A DNA stretch of 64,000 bases, taken from NCBI RefSeq assembly GCF_006334915.2, contig NZ_VDMA02000001.1, positions 558,001 through 622,000 of the forward strand, in the 5' to 3' direction. Positions 1-9,190 of this stretch are shown here, piece by piece (the stretch's first letter is position 1; every line of letters begins with the position of its first letter). Under the pieces are notes generated by a model. It was given only the letters and a program-made list of their open reading frames with translations. It ran no database searches and was not told the origin of the DNA. The translations under genes and the position numbers were made by a program. The DNA is from Microbispora catharanthi. Lineage in GTDB: Bacteria > Actinomycetota > Actinomycetes > Streptosporangiales > Streptosporangiaceae.

Positions 1-899
1 GCAACGTGGTGATCTGCAACGGCTATGGGCAGGGCATCTCGCTGCTGATCCAGGTGCTCGTCCAGCACGGCGCCAGGCGGATCGCCCTGGAAGACCCGTC
101 GTCCAACGACGATGCCCGAGTCCTGGCCGGCGCCGCCGGTCTGGACGTGGTCGGCATCCCGGTGGGGCCGGACGGCGTTCAGGTCGATGCGCTCCATCGG
201 GCCGACGCCGATGCGGTCGTGCTCACGCCGTCGCACCAGTGGCCCACCGGCGGAGTGCTGTCGGCCGCGGCGCGGGCCGAGGTGATCCGCTGGGCGAGAC
301 GCCGCGGCGCGATCGTGGTCGAGGACGATTACGACGCGGAGTACCGCTACGACCGGTCGCCGGTGGGAGCCATGCAGGGCCTGGCGCCCGATCGTGTCGT
401 CTACTGCGGTACGGCCAGCAAGACGCTCGCGCCGGGGTTGCGGCTCGGCTGGCTGGTAGTGCCTCCCCAGCTGGTCGCTGACGTCGCCGCGGCAAAGGTT
501 CTCGCCGACCGCGGTTCGCCGGTCATTGACCAGTTGACGTTCGCCGACTTCCTCGCACGCGGCGAGTTCGACCGCCACCTGCGCCGGATGCGTCCGCTGT
601 ACCGCCGCCGCCGCGACGCGCTGCTGGGCGCCCTGCGCACCCACCTGCCCGATCTGGAACCGGCCGGAATCGCCGCCGGGCAGCATGTGGTCGCCTGGCT
701 CCCACCCGACCTCGACGAGGCGGCGGTGGTGACGGCCGCCGCCCGGCACGGGCTCGCCATCCACGGCGTCGGCCCATACCGGATCGCCGACACCGGACCG
801 GGTGGCCTCATCTTTGGCTACGCCACTCTCGGAGAGGCCGCCATCACCGAGGGGGTCGCGCTGCTGGCGACGGCCATCCGGGACGTACGGGGACCCTGA
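1..899 (+). CDS. MocR/PdxR-type regulator, aminotransferase-like domain (5' partial)
   Basis: The reading frame is open from the left edge, so the N-terminal part is outside the window. What is visible is a fold-type I PLP aminotransferase domain with the motif VVEDDYDAEYRYD and the Schiff-base lysine in TASKTLAPGLRLGW. That combination is typical of MocR proteins, in which a GntR winged helix is fused to an aminotransferase-like domain that senses PLP or an amine. The predicted GntR DNA-binding domain is not in the window, so a stand-alone class I aminotransferase cannot be excluded. MocR regulators usually control a neighbouring or divergent gene; the only visible neighbour is the convergent flavoprotein. 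Confidence 0.8.
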   Translation, partial: NVVICNGYGQGISLLIQVLVQHGARRIALEDPSSNDDARVLAGAAGLDVVGIPVGPDGVQVDALHRADADAVVLTPSHQWPTGGVLSAAARAEVIRWARRRGAIVVEDDYDAEYRYDRSPVGAMQGLAPDRVVYCGTASKTLAPGLRLGWLVVPPQLVADVAAAKVLADRGSPVIDQLTFADFLARGEFDRHLRRMRPLYRRRRDALLGALRTHLPDLEPAGIAAGQHVVAWLPPDLDEAAVVTAAARHGLAIHGVGPYRIADTGPGGLIFGYATLGEAAITEGVALLATAIRDVRGP

Positions 900-943
900 T
901 CCCGCGCAGGCTCTCCGCCGGCGGCACATCCAGGACATGAGCA

Positions 944-2299
944 TCAGCATGCCGGGCGGATGTTCTGGTTCAGATGGAACACGTTGGCCGGGTCGTACGC
1001 GGTCTTCACCGCGGTCAGCCGGGCCAGCTTCGCGGCCGAATACGCCCGCCGTACGCCGCGCTGCCCATCGGCCAGCTCGTCGGCCGTCAACGAGTTGACG
1101 TACACCCCGCTGGCGTACGGTTCGAGCGACGCACCGGCGGCGCGGGTGGCATTCATCCTGGCGTCGTCCTCGGCCGGGTCGCTCCAGCGAGAGCCGGCAC
1201 CGAACTCGAACATCGTGCCGCGGTGACTGAACGCCGCGTCTGCTTCCGGAACATCGGCGATCGCGCCGCCGTGCGCCTGCAGGCCGACGCTCGGCAGGTC
1301 CAGGCTCGCGCTCAGGTCAGCGCCGCCGCGCAGCAGGAACGCCTCGATCGCCGCGGTGGGAAAGCTCCGCAGGTAGTGCCCCTTGGAATAGCGGCGGGAG
1401 GCGTGACCGCCGGTGGAGTCGTCACGTTGCTGAAGTTCGAGGTACGACGGAGTGGTGACGCGGGAGGCGAGGGGGCGCCCGAGCGCCCGCATCGCGGGGA
1501 GCAGCCGGCGGCCCTCGGCCGGGTCGCCGACCCACACGAACCCCAGCGTGGCGATCGGGCCGTCGGGACTGCCGGCGACACTGGCGGTGAACGTCGCCTG
1601 CCGGGGCGCGACGGCGTTCAAGTCGCGCCAGCCCTCGATGACCGGGACGGCGTCCTCGGCGCGGAAGTCGAACTCGGCGACCAGCGTCCGCGTGCCGATG
1701 CGATGCAACTGGAACTCGAACTCGGTGACGATGCCGAAGTTGCCACCACCGCCGCGCAGGCCCCAGAACAGGTCGGGGTTCTCGTTGCGGCTCGCGGTCA
1801 CCACGTCCCCCTGGGCGGTGACCATCGTGTAGGAGACGACGTTGTCGCAGGCCAGGCCGTGCTGGCGGGCCAGCCAGCCCATGCCGCCGCCGAGCGTGAG
1901 CCCGCCGACGCCGGTGTGCGAGACGTTGCCCGCAGTGGTCGCCAGGCCGTACGCCTGGGACGCCCGGTCTAGCGCGCCGAGCAGCGCTCCTCCCTGCACC
2001 CGAGCCCGGCGACGGGCCGGGTCGATCCGCACGCCCCCCATGAGCGTCAGGTCGATCATGAGACCACCGTCAGGCACGGCGAAGCCGGCGACGTTGTGGC
2101 CGCCGCAGCGCACGCCGATTTCCAGGTCCAGTTCCTGGGCCATCCGCACGGCGGCGACCACGTCGGGGACGCCCGCCGCGCGGACGATCATGCGTGGATG
2201 CCGGTCGACCATGGCATTCCAAACGGTACGGGCGGTGTCGTAGCCGGCGTCGCCAGGCGTGAGGAGCCGGCCGTCGAAGCGGGCCGCTGTCGTTGTCAT
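944..2299 (-). CDS. FAD-binding oxidoreductase, berberine-bridge-enzyme type
   Basis: 451 residues, the usual length for this family. The N-terminal FAD_binding_4 (PCMH) domain carries GVRCGGHNVAGF, where the histidine at about residue 68 is the expected 8-alpha-histidyl FAD attachment site, and LTLGGGMGWLARQHGL. The C-terminus ends with the BBE-domain signature YDPANVFHLNQNI. The second covalent attachment cysteine of bicovalent members is not seen: the corresponding stretch reads NVSHTGVGG, so FAD is probably linked only through histidine. Such enzymes oxidise sugars, alcohols or natural-product intermediates; the substrate here is unknown. The start ATG has only a weak upstream purine stretch. 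It converges on the MocR-type gene. Confidence 0.9.
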   Translation of the reverse strand: MTTTAARFDGRLLTPGDAGYDTARTVWNAMVDRHPRMIVRAAGVPDVVAAVRMAQELDLEIGVRCGGHNVAGFAVPDGGLMIDLTLMGGVRIDPARRRARVQGGALLGALDRASQAYGLATTAGNVSHTGVGGLTLGGGMGWLARQHGLACDNVVSYTMVTAQGDVVTASRNENPDLFWGLRGGGGNFGIVTEFEFQLHRIGTRTLVAEFDFRAEDAVPVIEGWRDLNAVAPRQATFTASVAGSPDGPIATLGFVWVGDPAEGRRLLPAMRALGRPLASRVTTPSYLELQQRDDSTGGHASRRYSKGHYLRSFPTAAIEAFLLRGGADLSASLDLPSVGLQAHGGAIADVPEADAAFSHRGTMFEFGAGSRWSDPAEDDARMNATRAAGASLEPYASGVYVNSLTADELADGQRGVRRAYSAAKLARLTAVKTAYDPANVFHLNQNIRPAC

Positions 2300-2478
2300 G
2301 CCACTCAGCCTGACAGGAATCGGTACACTCGATAAGGTCCGATTCCGTAGGCCAATTCAGGACCAATTCGGAGACCGGCCGAGATCTGCTCATCGAGTTC
2401 GCACTCTGAAGGCGTGCATGTGCACTTCGAAGGCTGCGCCGCGGAGACTTTCGCCGAGCGGGTGCCGGACCTCGCTCC

Positions 2479-2592
2479 ACGGCTCCGGAAAAGGTCGAAG
2501 GGCACGTCGACCGCGTCAAGATGCTCAAGCGGCAGATGTACGGCCGGGCCAACCCTGACCTCCTGCGCAAACGCGTCCTCCTCGCCGGCTGA
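2479..2592 (+). pseudogene. ISL3-family transposase C-terminal scar
   Basis: In frame from about 2479 to a TGA at 2590-2592, the DNA encodes EGHVDRVKMLKRQMYGRAN followed by DLLRKRVLLAG. This is the highly characteristic C-terminal end of ISL3 (IS204/IS1001/IS1165) DDE transposases. Nothing upstream of it in the same frame continues the transposase, so it is a remnant of about 35 codons. It marks the boundary ahead of the secreted glycosidase gene. Confidence 0.75.
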
Positions 2593-2678
2593 GGCGGCTC
2601 ATCGAACGGAATCTGCGCCAGAGCCCGTTTTCGAGCGTCGTTGACAAAACGTGCCCAGTGGCGGCCAGGCCAAGGTGA

Positions 2679-2900
2679 CTAGCGTACGAGCAGGTAAGCG
2701 CCCAGCTCGTTGTCGGCGATCCCATCCCCAGGTTCCCCGGGCCAGGCGTACTCCGCGGTCCGGACGCGAGGTGCTTGCTGAGTGCTGACAAGGCCGAGAT
2801 CTTTATCCAGGTCTCGCGTGGCTTTCATGTGTTCACGCACAAAGTTTGCTTCTATTGAAGCTACCTTTCGCTGGGGCGGGAGGTTAGTGTCTGCATTCAA
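2679..2900 (-). CDS. possible small protein, unknown
   Basis: A 73-codon frame with an ATG at 2900, lying in an otherwise gene-poor gap between 2593 and 3149. The C-terminal half (EYAWPGEPGDGIADNELGAY) has plausible amino-acid composition and GC-rich third positions. The N-terminal half is AT-richer and looks more like promoter DNA for the divergent glycosidase gene. No ribosome-binding site is obvious and I recognise no family. It could be noise or a degenerate tail; the rest of the gap shows nothing I can name. Confidence 0.25.
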   Translation of the reverse strand: MNADTNLPPQRKVASIEANFVREHMKATRDLDKDLGLVSTQQAPRVRTAEYAWPGEPGDGIADNELGAYLLVR

Positions 2901-3149
2901 GACCCGGACACCTGTGACATATAGCCCTACTCCCCCAGTTCACGCCGTCCCCCACATCTCACAGCGAGGTGAACCTTTGTCTGTGCTGCCCTCGTCTCGT
3001 CGGAGCGCGCAACGAGGCCTGATCACGCCGGGCCTCGCCGGCACGCTGGCCACCCTTTCGGGCTTCGTCTCTCCCCCGCGTGCGTTCGGCCCCACCCGGA
3101 ACGGGGCCGTGCCCCACGTGTCCACAGCGACCGGATCAAGGAGGATCAA

Positions 3150-6110
3150 TTGAGAGTGCGACACCCAAGGCCACGTCACAGGCTGAGTCGCACGGGTAGA
3201 GGCGTCGCGGGCCTGGTAATGGGTGCGCTTGTCTCGGTCTCGCTCGCAGCGACGCCCTCGCACGCGGCCGAGGAGAAGCTCAACGAGGGTCTGGTGCACC
3301 ACTTCGCCCTCGACGAGACCAGCGGGACGACGCTGGTCAACTCGGGTAGCGCGGGCTCGGCGGCGAACGCCACGCTCGTGCATCCGGAGAAGGCGACCTT
3401 GACCGGCGATGGAGTCAGGTTCAACCCCGACTCCTACGAGAGCGCCCTCGACGGTGCGTACGTGGCACTGCCGAACAACATCACCGCCGGCATGTCGAAC
3501 CTCACCGTCGACTATGACGTGCGGATCGACCCGGCGAACGTCGGCGAGCACCAGATGTGGAGCTTCGGCGCGAAGTCCGGCTCGTGCGACGCCGACACCG
3601 GCGCCCAGGGCTCCATCTTCGCGTCGAACACCCAGCGATTCCGCGTCGCGGTGGGTTCGGCGAACCTCCAGCAGACCCGGGTCCGCATGCCCGAGGGAGC
3701 GTGGACGCACGTCACCTACACCCAGTCGCTGAACGCGAACGGTACGAGCTGGACCGGCAGGCTTTACCTCGACGGCGTGCTGCACGCGACGTCAACGAAC
3801 CTGACCACGCCGCCGTCGGTGAACGCCGCGGGGACCAACTGCAACTTCCTCGCCCGCTCGCAGACGTCGAGCCACTACTCATTCCGCGGAACGCTCCGGG
3901 ACTTCCGGGTCTACGACCGGGCAGTGACCCTCGACGAGACACTCGCCCTGGCGAAAAGGACCGTCTCCGACGGCGTTCGCGCCGACGCCGACGCCATCGA
4001 CCTCGGCCTGACCAGTGCGATCGTACGCGACATCGTTCTGCCCAAGGTGGGCTCCGTTGCAGGCTCGACCATCACGTGGACGAGTTCGGACCCGTCGGTC
4101 GTCGCGGTCTACACCCCGCCGGCCCTCCCCAGCGCACGCAAGGTCGCGGTGACCGGCAAGATCACCCGACCCGCGCAGGGGCAGCCCGACGCGAAGGCCA
4201 CGCTCACGGCGACCGTCCGCAAGGGCGCCCAAGAGGTCACCACACGGGAGATCCCCGTTGTGGTGAAGGCCGAGTTCGACGACGCGCAGGCGGTCGACCG
4301 TGACACGTTCGACCTGACCCTGCACGCCACCGACCACGTACGCGGAAACATCGACCTCCCTGCCGCCGGCGAGTTCGGATCCACGATCACCTGGAAGTCG
4401 AGCACCGACCTCGTCACCCCGAAGGGTGAGGTGACCCGCCCGGCCTTCGGCCGCGCGGATGTCGACGCCGTCCTGACGGCGACCATCACCAAGGGTTCGG
4501 CCTCGAAGACGAAGTCGTTCCCGGTGACCATCACCGCCCTGCCCCGTTCCGAGGAGTACGAGCGGTACTTCCTGGGGTACTTCAAGGGCGAAGGGATCGC
4601 CGACGGCGAGCAGATCATGTTCGCGACGTCCAACGGAAACACCGCTCTGGACTGGACCGGTCTGACCGGAGGCCGGCCGTCGCTCATCTCCCAGCTGGGC
4701 GACCAGGGCCTTCGTGACCCGCACATCGTCCGCTCACCCGACGGCGACACGTTCTACATGATCGCCACCGACCTGAACTGGTACGACCAGGGCGGATACG
4801 CCATCAACGACACCCAGTACATCGAGGTGTTCGAGTCGCACGACCTCGTGCATTGGACTCCTCAGCGACATGTGAAAGTCGCGCCCGACAACGCGGGCAA
4901 CGCCTTCGCACCCGAGTCGCTGTGGGTCGAGGAGATCGGCGCCTACGCCGTCTTCTGGGCACAGTCGCTGTGGAACGACCCCGTGAACCGCACCGGTCAG
5001 GGGAACGCGCAGATGTGGTACACCACGACGCGCGACTTCCAGACGTTCTCCGGTCCCAAGGTCTGGCAGAACCCGGCCCCTCTGTCGCGGATCGACACGA
5101 CCGCGATCCGGGTCGGTGACTACTACTACCGCGTGACCAAGAACGAGGCCGGCAACCAGGGCTCGGACATCTTCTCGGAGAAGCACACCGACTTCCTGGA
5201 CAGCAACATCAACAACTGGACGTTGGTCGCTCCGGCTCTGGGGCGCACGACGTGGGTCGCCAATCAGGGATACGAGGGGCCGATCATCTTCAAGGCCAAC
5301 CCTGGTGACACCTCCTGCCCCGGCCAGTTCTACCTCTGGGGTGACCGGTACACGAACGGTGGTGGATACCAGGCCGCGTGCCACGACAACATCGAGGCTC
5401 CGACCTGGAACGCCAAGGCGATCACGATGACCAACGCGGGCGTCGCCCGTCCGCGTCACGGCACCGTGATCCCGATCACCCTCCGGGAGTGGAACGACAT
5501 CCGCAGGATCCCGAACAGCGACGTCACGACCACCACGGAGGTGGCTGTCGAGCCGTACGCGAGCGAGGCCCAGACGACCACGGCCACCGCCACAGTCAAG
5601 GCAGCTGACGGGTTCGAGACCGGCGGTCAGGTGCGGTTCAGCATCGGCTCGTGGTCGAAGCTCGCCTACCTGAAGGACGGCGCGGCCACGGTCACGCTGC
5701 CGACGGGTCTGCCTGCGGGTACCCGCACGGTCAAGGCCGAGTACCTCGGCTTCGACTACCTGAAGGCGTCGGAAGGTACGGCGTCGTTCGAGGTGCCCTC
5801 CGGCCCGGACGCCGTCAAGGTCCATGCGAAAACCGCGCCGGCGTCGGTTGTCCGCGGGGACACGTTCAAGCTGAACGTGACTGTTGGGCCAGCGGGCGGG
5901 CAGAAGCAGAGCGCTCCGACCCCGACCGGCGAGGTCACCGTCACCTTCGGCGGCTCCGTGCAGGTCGTGCCACTGGCGGACGGCGAGGCCGTCGTCACAC
6001 TGCAGACTGCCGATCTGCAGCCCGGGGCGTACACGGTCCACGTTGCCTACTCCGGCAACCCGACCTACCAGCCCCACGCCGCCGACTACCAGAAGTTGAC
6101 GGTGCGGTAG
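3150..6110 (+). CDS. secreted LamG / Ig-like / GH43-type glycosidase
   Basis: 986 residues starting at a TTG preceded by AAGGAGG with a 5-nt spacer. A Sec signal peptide (arginine-rich start, hydrophobic core, cleavage near SHA/AEE) precedes a LamG/concanavalin-like carbohydrate-binding domain (about 45-270). Two Ig-like beta domains follow (about 275-370 and 370-460), then a five-bladed beta-propeller of GH43 type (about 465-800) and two C-terminal Ig-like repeats (about 800-986). In the propeller, LRDPHIVRSPDGDTFY supplies the likely catalytic aspartate and NAFAPESLW and NQGYEGPIIFK supply candidate acidic residues. GH43 enzymes cleave arabinose- or xylose-containing plant polysaccharides. 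It is monocistronic, followed by a strong hairpin. Substrate is inferred only from family. Confidence 0.85.
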   Translation: MRVRHPRPRHRLSRTGRGVAGLVMGALVSVSLAATPSHAAEEKLNEGLVHHFALDETSGTTLVNSGSAGSAANATLVHPEKATLTGDGVRFNPDSYESALDGAYVALPNNITAGMSNLTVDYDVRIDPANVGEHQMWSFGAKSGSCDADTGAQGSIFASNTQRFRVAVGSANLQQTRVRMPEGAWTHVTYTQSLNANGTSWTGRLYLDGVLHATSTNLTTPPSVNAAGTNCNFLARSQTSSHYSFRGTLRDFRVYDRAVTLDETLALAKRTVSDGVRADADAIDLGLTSAIVRDIVLPKVGSVAGSTITWTSSDPSVVAVYTPPALPSARKVAVTGKITRPAQGQPDAKATLTATVRKGAQEVTTREIPVVVKAEFDDAQAVDRDTFDLTLHATDHVRGNIDLPAAGEFGSTITWKSSTDLVTPKGEVTRPAFGRADVDAVLTATITKGSASKTKSFPVTITALPRSEEYERYFLGYFKGEGIADGEQIMFATSNGNTALDWTGLTGGRPSLISQLGDQGLRDPHIVRSPDGDTFYMIATDLNWYDQGGYAINDTQYIEVFESHDLVHWTPQRHVKVAPDNAGNAFAPESLWVEEIGAYAVFWAQSLWNDPVNRTGQGNAQMWYTTTRDFQTFSGPKVWQNPAPLSRIDTTAIRVGDYYYRVTKNEAGNQGSDIFSEKHTDFLDSNINNWTLVAPALGRTTWVANQGYEGPIIFKANPGDTSCPGQFYLWGDRYTNGGGYQAACHDNIEAPTWNAKAITMTNAGVARPRHGTVIPITLREWNDIRRIPNSDVTTTTEVAVEPYASEAQTTTATATVKAADGFETGGQVRFSIGSWSKLAYLKDGAATVTLPTGLPAGTRTVKAEYLGFDYLKASEGTASFEVPSGPDAVKVHAKTAPASVVRGDTFKLNVTVGPAGGQKQSAPTPTGEVTVTFGGSVQVVPLADGEAVVTLQTADLQPGAYTVHVAYSGNPTYQPHAADYQKLTVR

Positions 6111-6119
6111 CCGGCAGAT

Positions 6120-6153
6120 GGCGGGCCGGCGAGCTCATCCTCGTCGGCCCGCC
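6120..6153 (+). terminator. terminator-like hairpin after the glycosidase gene
   Basis: Perfect 9-bp inverted repeat GGCGGGCCG/CGGCCCGCC (6120-6128 and 6145-6153) starting 10 bp after the stop codon and followed by a T-rich patch. Confidence 0.65.
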
Positions 6154-6189
6154 CAGTTGTTGTGGGGCAGATCCTGGAGACAAGCTCGT

Positions 6190-6436
6190 GACCGACAGCA
6201 TGAAGTCGACGAAGGCATCGGCCCCGGCTCCGTTGCCGGTGCTGTCGAAGCAACTGCCGTCCGGCGTACTGGTCGGCCAGCGCGAGCAGGCCGACGATCA
6301 TCTGCCCTCGTCGAGCGCGCCTCGGTGAGCAGCGGCCAGGTGAGCCTGCTGTAGAGGGCCTGGATGATGCCCGCCCTGGCGACGTCCGCGGTGACCGTGC
6401 GCGAGCCGGCCTTCCCCGGCGTGATGAAGAAGGCTC
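6190..6436 (-). pseudogene. degenerate TAP-like alpha/beta-hydrolase fragment
   Basis: Read on the minus strand, three frames in succession give GSRTVTADVARAGIIQALYS, then LLALADQYAGRQ, then NGAGADAFVDF. Together these resemble the cap/TAP-C region of secreted actinomycete tripeptidyl-aminopeptidase-like alpha/beta hydrolases. At least two frame changes and no start or catalytic triad are present, so it is a scar. The surrounding 6154-6568 holds nothing else I recognise. Confidence 0.4.
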
Positions 6437-6568
6437 AGTGAGAACGAACTGCCCTCCCGTCTTCACCTGCCCACGTCATCTGTGGCTCGTGCAACTTCCT
6501 CAACCCCGGATACGAGCCCGTCTCGCTCCTGAATCCGCGCGCGGATCTCACCGGGGCGGCCTGATGAC

Positions 6569-7498
6569 TCACCGCCGCGCGGCGCCGTGATCGGCGGGCG
6601 AAGGGAGGCCGACCGCGTCGGAGGCGGCGCTCGCGTACAGGATCTCGCGCATGCCGGGGAGGGCCTCGCGGTCGGCCCTCCACACCAGGCGCAGGCTCAG
6701 GCCGGGGATGTCGAACGCGAGCCGGGCGAGGGCCCCGGCGGCGACCTGATCGGCGACCGCGAACCACGGCAGCAGCGTGATCCCGAGGCCGCGCTCGGCC
6801 CACGCCCGCATGACGGGCACGCCGCCCGCCCGCACCCGCTCCACCCGGTCGCCCAGCAGGCGCTCCCCCGCCAGCCAGAACGAGCAGGCGGGCACGTTGA
6901 CCAGCAGTCGCTGGCCGTACAGGTCCTCCTTGCGCAGCCGGGACGCGGCGGCCAGCGGATGGTCCGGCGCGGCGACAAGCGCGAGCGGCACGGGATCGAG
7001 GTCGAGGAAGGCCAGCGGCGCGGCCGGCGCGCCGAAGCCGAGCCCGCCCAGATCGTTCCCGGTGTCGAGCAGCAGCGCCGCGTCGAGGTCGGCGGCGGCG
7101 ACCGCGTCCAGGAGACGGTCGCGGGCGCCGTCCGACCGCACCTCCACCACGAGGTCGGGACGGCGCTCGGCCAGCCGGGCCAGGACCGCGGGCACGTGCA
7201 CGGCGGCGATCGTCTCCAGGGCGCCGAGCCGCAGCACCGGGCGGGCCTCCGCGACGTCACGCCGGGCCTGGTCGGCCTGGTCCAGCAGACGGCGCGCCCA
7301 GCCGCGTAGGCGCTCGCCCGCCGCGGTCAGGCGCATCCCCCGGGGACCCCGCTCGAACAGGGCGACTCCGAGGTCCCGTTCCAGCGTCCTGATCTGCTCC
7401 GACACCGACGACGGCGCGAGATCCAGGGCGACGGCGGCGTCGGTGACCGTCCGATGTGCCACAACCGCCTCGAAGGTGCGCAACTGCCGCAGTTCCAT
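6569..7498 (-). CDS. LysR-family transcriptional regulator
   Basis: 309 residues from the ATG at 7498. The open frame extends much further upstream, but this ATG begins the canonical LysR N-terminus (MELRQLRTFEAVVAHRTVT, then the winged helix with APSSVSEQIRTLERDLG). An effector-binding domain fills the rest of the normal ~300-residue length. It is divergent from the MFS gene at 7622, with a dyad operator between them, the classical LysR arrangement, so it probably controls that transporter and itself. The inducer is unknown. Confidence 0.92.
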   Translation of the reverse strand: MELRQLRTFEAVVAHRTVTDAAVALDLAPSSVSEQIRTLERDLGVALFERGPRGMRLTAAGERLRGWARRLLDQADQARRDVAEARPVLRLGALETIAAVHVPAVLARLAERRPDLVVEVRSDGARDRLLDAVAAADLDAALLLDTGNDLGGLGFGAPAAPLAFLDLDPVPLALVAAPDHPLAAASRLRKEDLYGQRLLVNVPACSFWLAGERLLGDRVERVRAGGVPVMRAWAERGLGITLLPWFAVADQVAAGALARLAFDIPGLSLRLVWRADREALPGMREILYASAASDAVGLPSPADHGAARR

Positions 7499-7521
7499 GC
7501 CGCACCGAACGGGCCGGGAGC

Positions 7522-7538
7522 GTTCGGTTATTCCGAAC
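7522..7538. promoter_or_regulatory. LysR-type operator candidate
   Basis: GTTCGG-N5-CCGAAC dyad (7522-7527, 7533-7538) in the 123-bp divergent interval. It contains the T-N11-A core (TTCGG-N5-CCGAA) expected for LysR boxes. Confidence 0.5.
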
Positions 7539-7621
7539 GCCGCCTGCGGCTTGGGCGGTGGAGCCCTACGCCGGCCCGACGCCACAGTGACCCCCAGGTT
7601 GTCTACCTCCTGGAGATCCTC

Positions 7622-9004
7622 GTGACGTCGACTGTTTCCGCCGCTCCCCCGGCGGCACCCGCCCGGGCCCGCGCGCTGGCCGGGATCGCGCTCGGTTATT
7701 TCATGGTGCTGCTCGACACCACCGTCCTGTCGGTCGCCGAGCCCGACCTCGCCCGGTCCTTCGGCGGCGCGGGCGTCGCGGGGCTGCAGTGGACCGTGAC
7801 CGGCTACACCCTCGTCTTCGGCGCCGCGCTGCTGACGGCCGGGTCGGTGGCCGACCGGTACGGCGCGCACCGCGTGTTCCGGGTGGCCGTCGCCGCCTTC
7901 GGCCTCGTCAGCCTGCTGAGCGCGTTCGCGCCGTCGCTGTGGGCGCTCGTCGGTCTGCGGGCGCTGCTCGGCTTGGCCGCGGCGGGCTGCGTCCCCGCGT
8001 CGATGGCGATGATCGCCCGGCTGTATCCGGTGCCCGCCGAGCGGGCCAGGGCGGTCGCCGTCTGGGCGGCGACCAGCGGCGCCGCGCTCGTGGCCGGTCC
8101 GGTGGCCGGCGGGGCGCTGACCGACCTGGCGGGCTGGCGGGCGATCTTCCTGATCAACGCCCCGCTCGCCGCCGTCACCCTCGCGCTCACGGCCGGAGCG
8201 GCCGTACGCTGCCCGCGCGGCGACCGGCGTATCGACTGGGCCGCCCAGATCCTGGCCTGCGCGGCGGTGGCGCTGCTGACCGACACGCTGATCGCACTCG
8301 GCGCCCACTCCTTGGTCCACGCCGCCTGGTCGGCGGGCGCCACGGCTGTGGCGGTGTACGCCTTCGCCGTACGCGAGCGGCGGGGCCACGCGCCGGTCCT
8401 GGCGCCCGCCGTGCTGCGGACACCCGGCGTCCCCGGTGCGCTGCTGGCGGGGGCGGCGGTCAACTTCGCGATGAGCGGGGTGCTGTTCGTGCTGCCGCTG
8501 CTCTTCCAGCAGGCGCTGGGCCTGACGCCGGGGCAGATCGGGGCGGCGCTCCTGCCCATGACGCTGCCCTTCGCGGTCAATCCGCTGCTGACCGGCAGGA
8601 TCGTCGCCAGGTCCGGGCCGCGGCCGCCGGTGCTGACGGGGCTTGGCCTGCTCGCGGCCGGCGGCGTCGCGTTCGGCGCGGCCGTCTGGGCGGGCGCCTC
8701 CTACCCGTTCCTGCTGGCCGGGCTGGTGGCCACCGGCTTCGGTGTGTCGTTCGCGCTGCCCGCCCTGGCCACCCTGGTCGTGACCGCGGCTCCCGAAGGC
8801 GCCGCAGGGGTGGCGGGTGGGCTGCTCAACGCGGCCCGGCAGTGCGGCGCCACGATCGGCGTCGCCGTGACGGGCGCGTTCGTGACCGTCGGCGTTCCCG
8901 ATCAGGGATACCGCGGCGCGGCGTACGCGCTGGTCGTGCCGGCCGTGGTCTGCGCCGCGGCGGCCGTCGCCATCGCCCGGCCGACCCGGCGCCCGGCCGG
9001 GTGA
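7622..9004 (+). CDS. MFS drug/metabolite exporter, DHA2-like
   Basis: 460 residues from GTG 7622, which has GGAG about 7 nt upstream; the frame is open further upstream but the membrane protein starts here. The first helix contains GYFMVLLDTTVLSVAEPDL, then LQWTVTGYTLVFGAALL and an ADRYGAHRVF loop (motif A position). The pattern of many hydrophobic segments matches multidrug exporters of the EmrB/QacA group. It is divergent from the LysR gene, which presumably regulates it. Substrate cannot be deduced. Confidence 0.88.
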   Translation: MTSTVSAAPPAAPARARALAGIALGYFMVLLDTTVLSVAEPDLARSFGGAGVAGLQWTVTGYTLVFGAALLTAGSVADRYGAHRVFRVAVAAFGLVSLLSAFAPSLWALVGLRALLGLAAAGCVPASMAMIARLYPVPAERARAVAVWAATSGAALVAGPVAGGALTDLAGWRAIFLINAPLAAVTLALTAGAAVRCPRGDRRIDWAAQILACAAVALLTDTLIALGAHSLVHAAWSAGATAVAVYAFAVRERRGHAPVLAPAVLRTPGVPGALLAGAAVNFAMSGVLFVLPLLFQQALGLTPGQIGAALLPMTLPFAVNPLLTGRIVARSGPRPPVLTGLGLLAAGGVAFGAAVWAGASYPFLLAGLVATGFGVSFALPALATLVVTAAPEGAAGVAGGLLNAARQCGATIGVAVTGAFVTVGVPDQGYRGAAYALVVPAVVCAAAAVAIARPTRRPAG

Positions 9005-9190
9005 GGCGCCGCCGATAGGCGCTCGTGGTGATGGTTTCGGGCGCGTTCATCTCTTTTTCCGTGGCCCGTTCGGGGGCGTACCCCGTTGACCCGCGGCCTC
9101 GCGGGAATGGGAGACAGCACGGCCGAGGGACGGACGGCTGGGAGTCATGCCGACTGCGGGGGCTGAAAGACGGGGTGCGAGAAGGGCACC

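Noticed and set aside
7454-7621. N-terminal extension of the MFS protein
   Set aside because: It would overlap the LysR start and the operator and encodes no membrane-like sequence; GTG 7622 has a proper ribosome-binding site.
7499-8389. N-terminal extension of the LysR protein
   Set aside because: The upstream part is antisense to the MFS gene; LysR homology starts exactly at ATG 7498.
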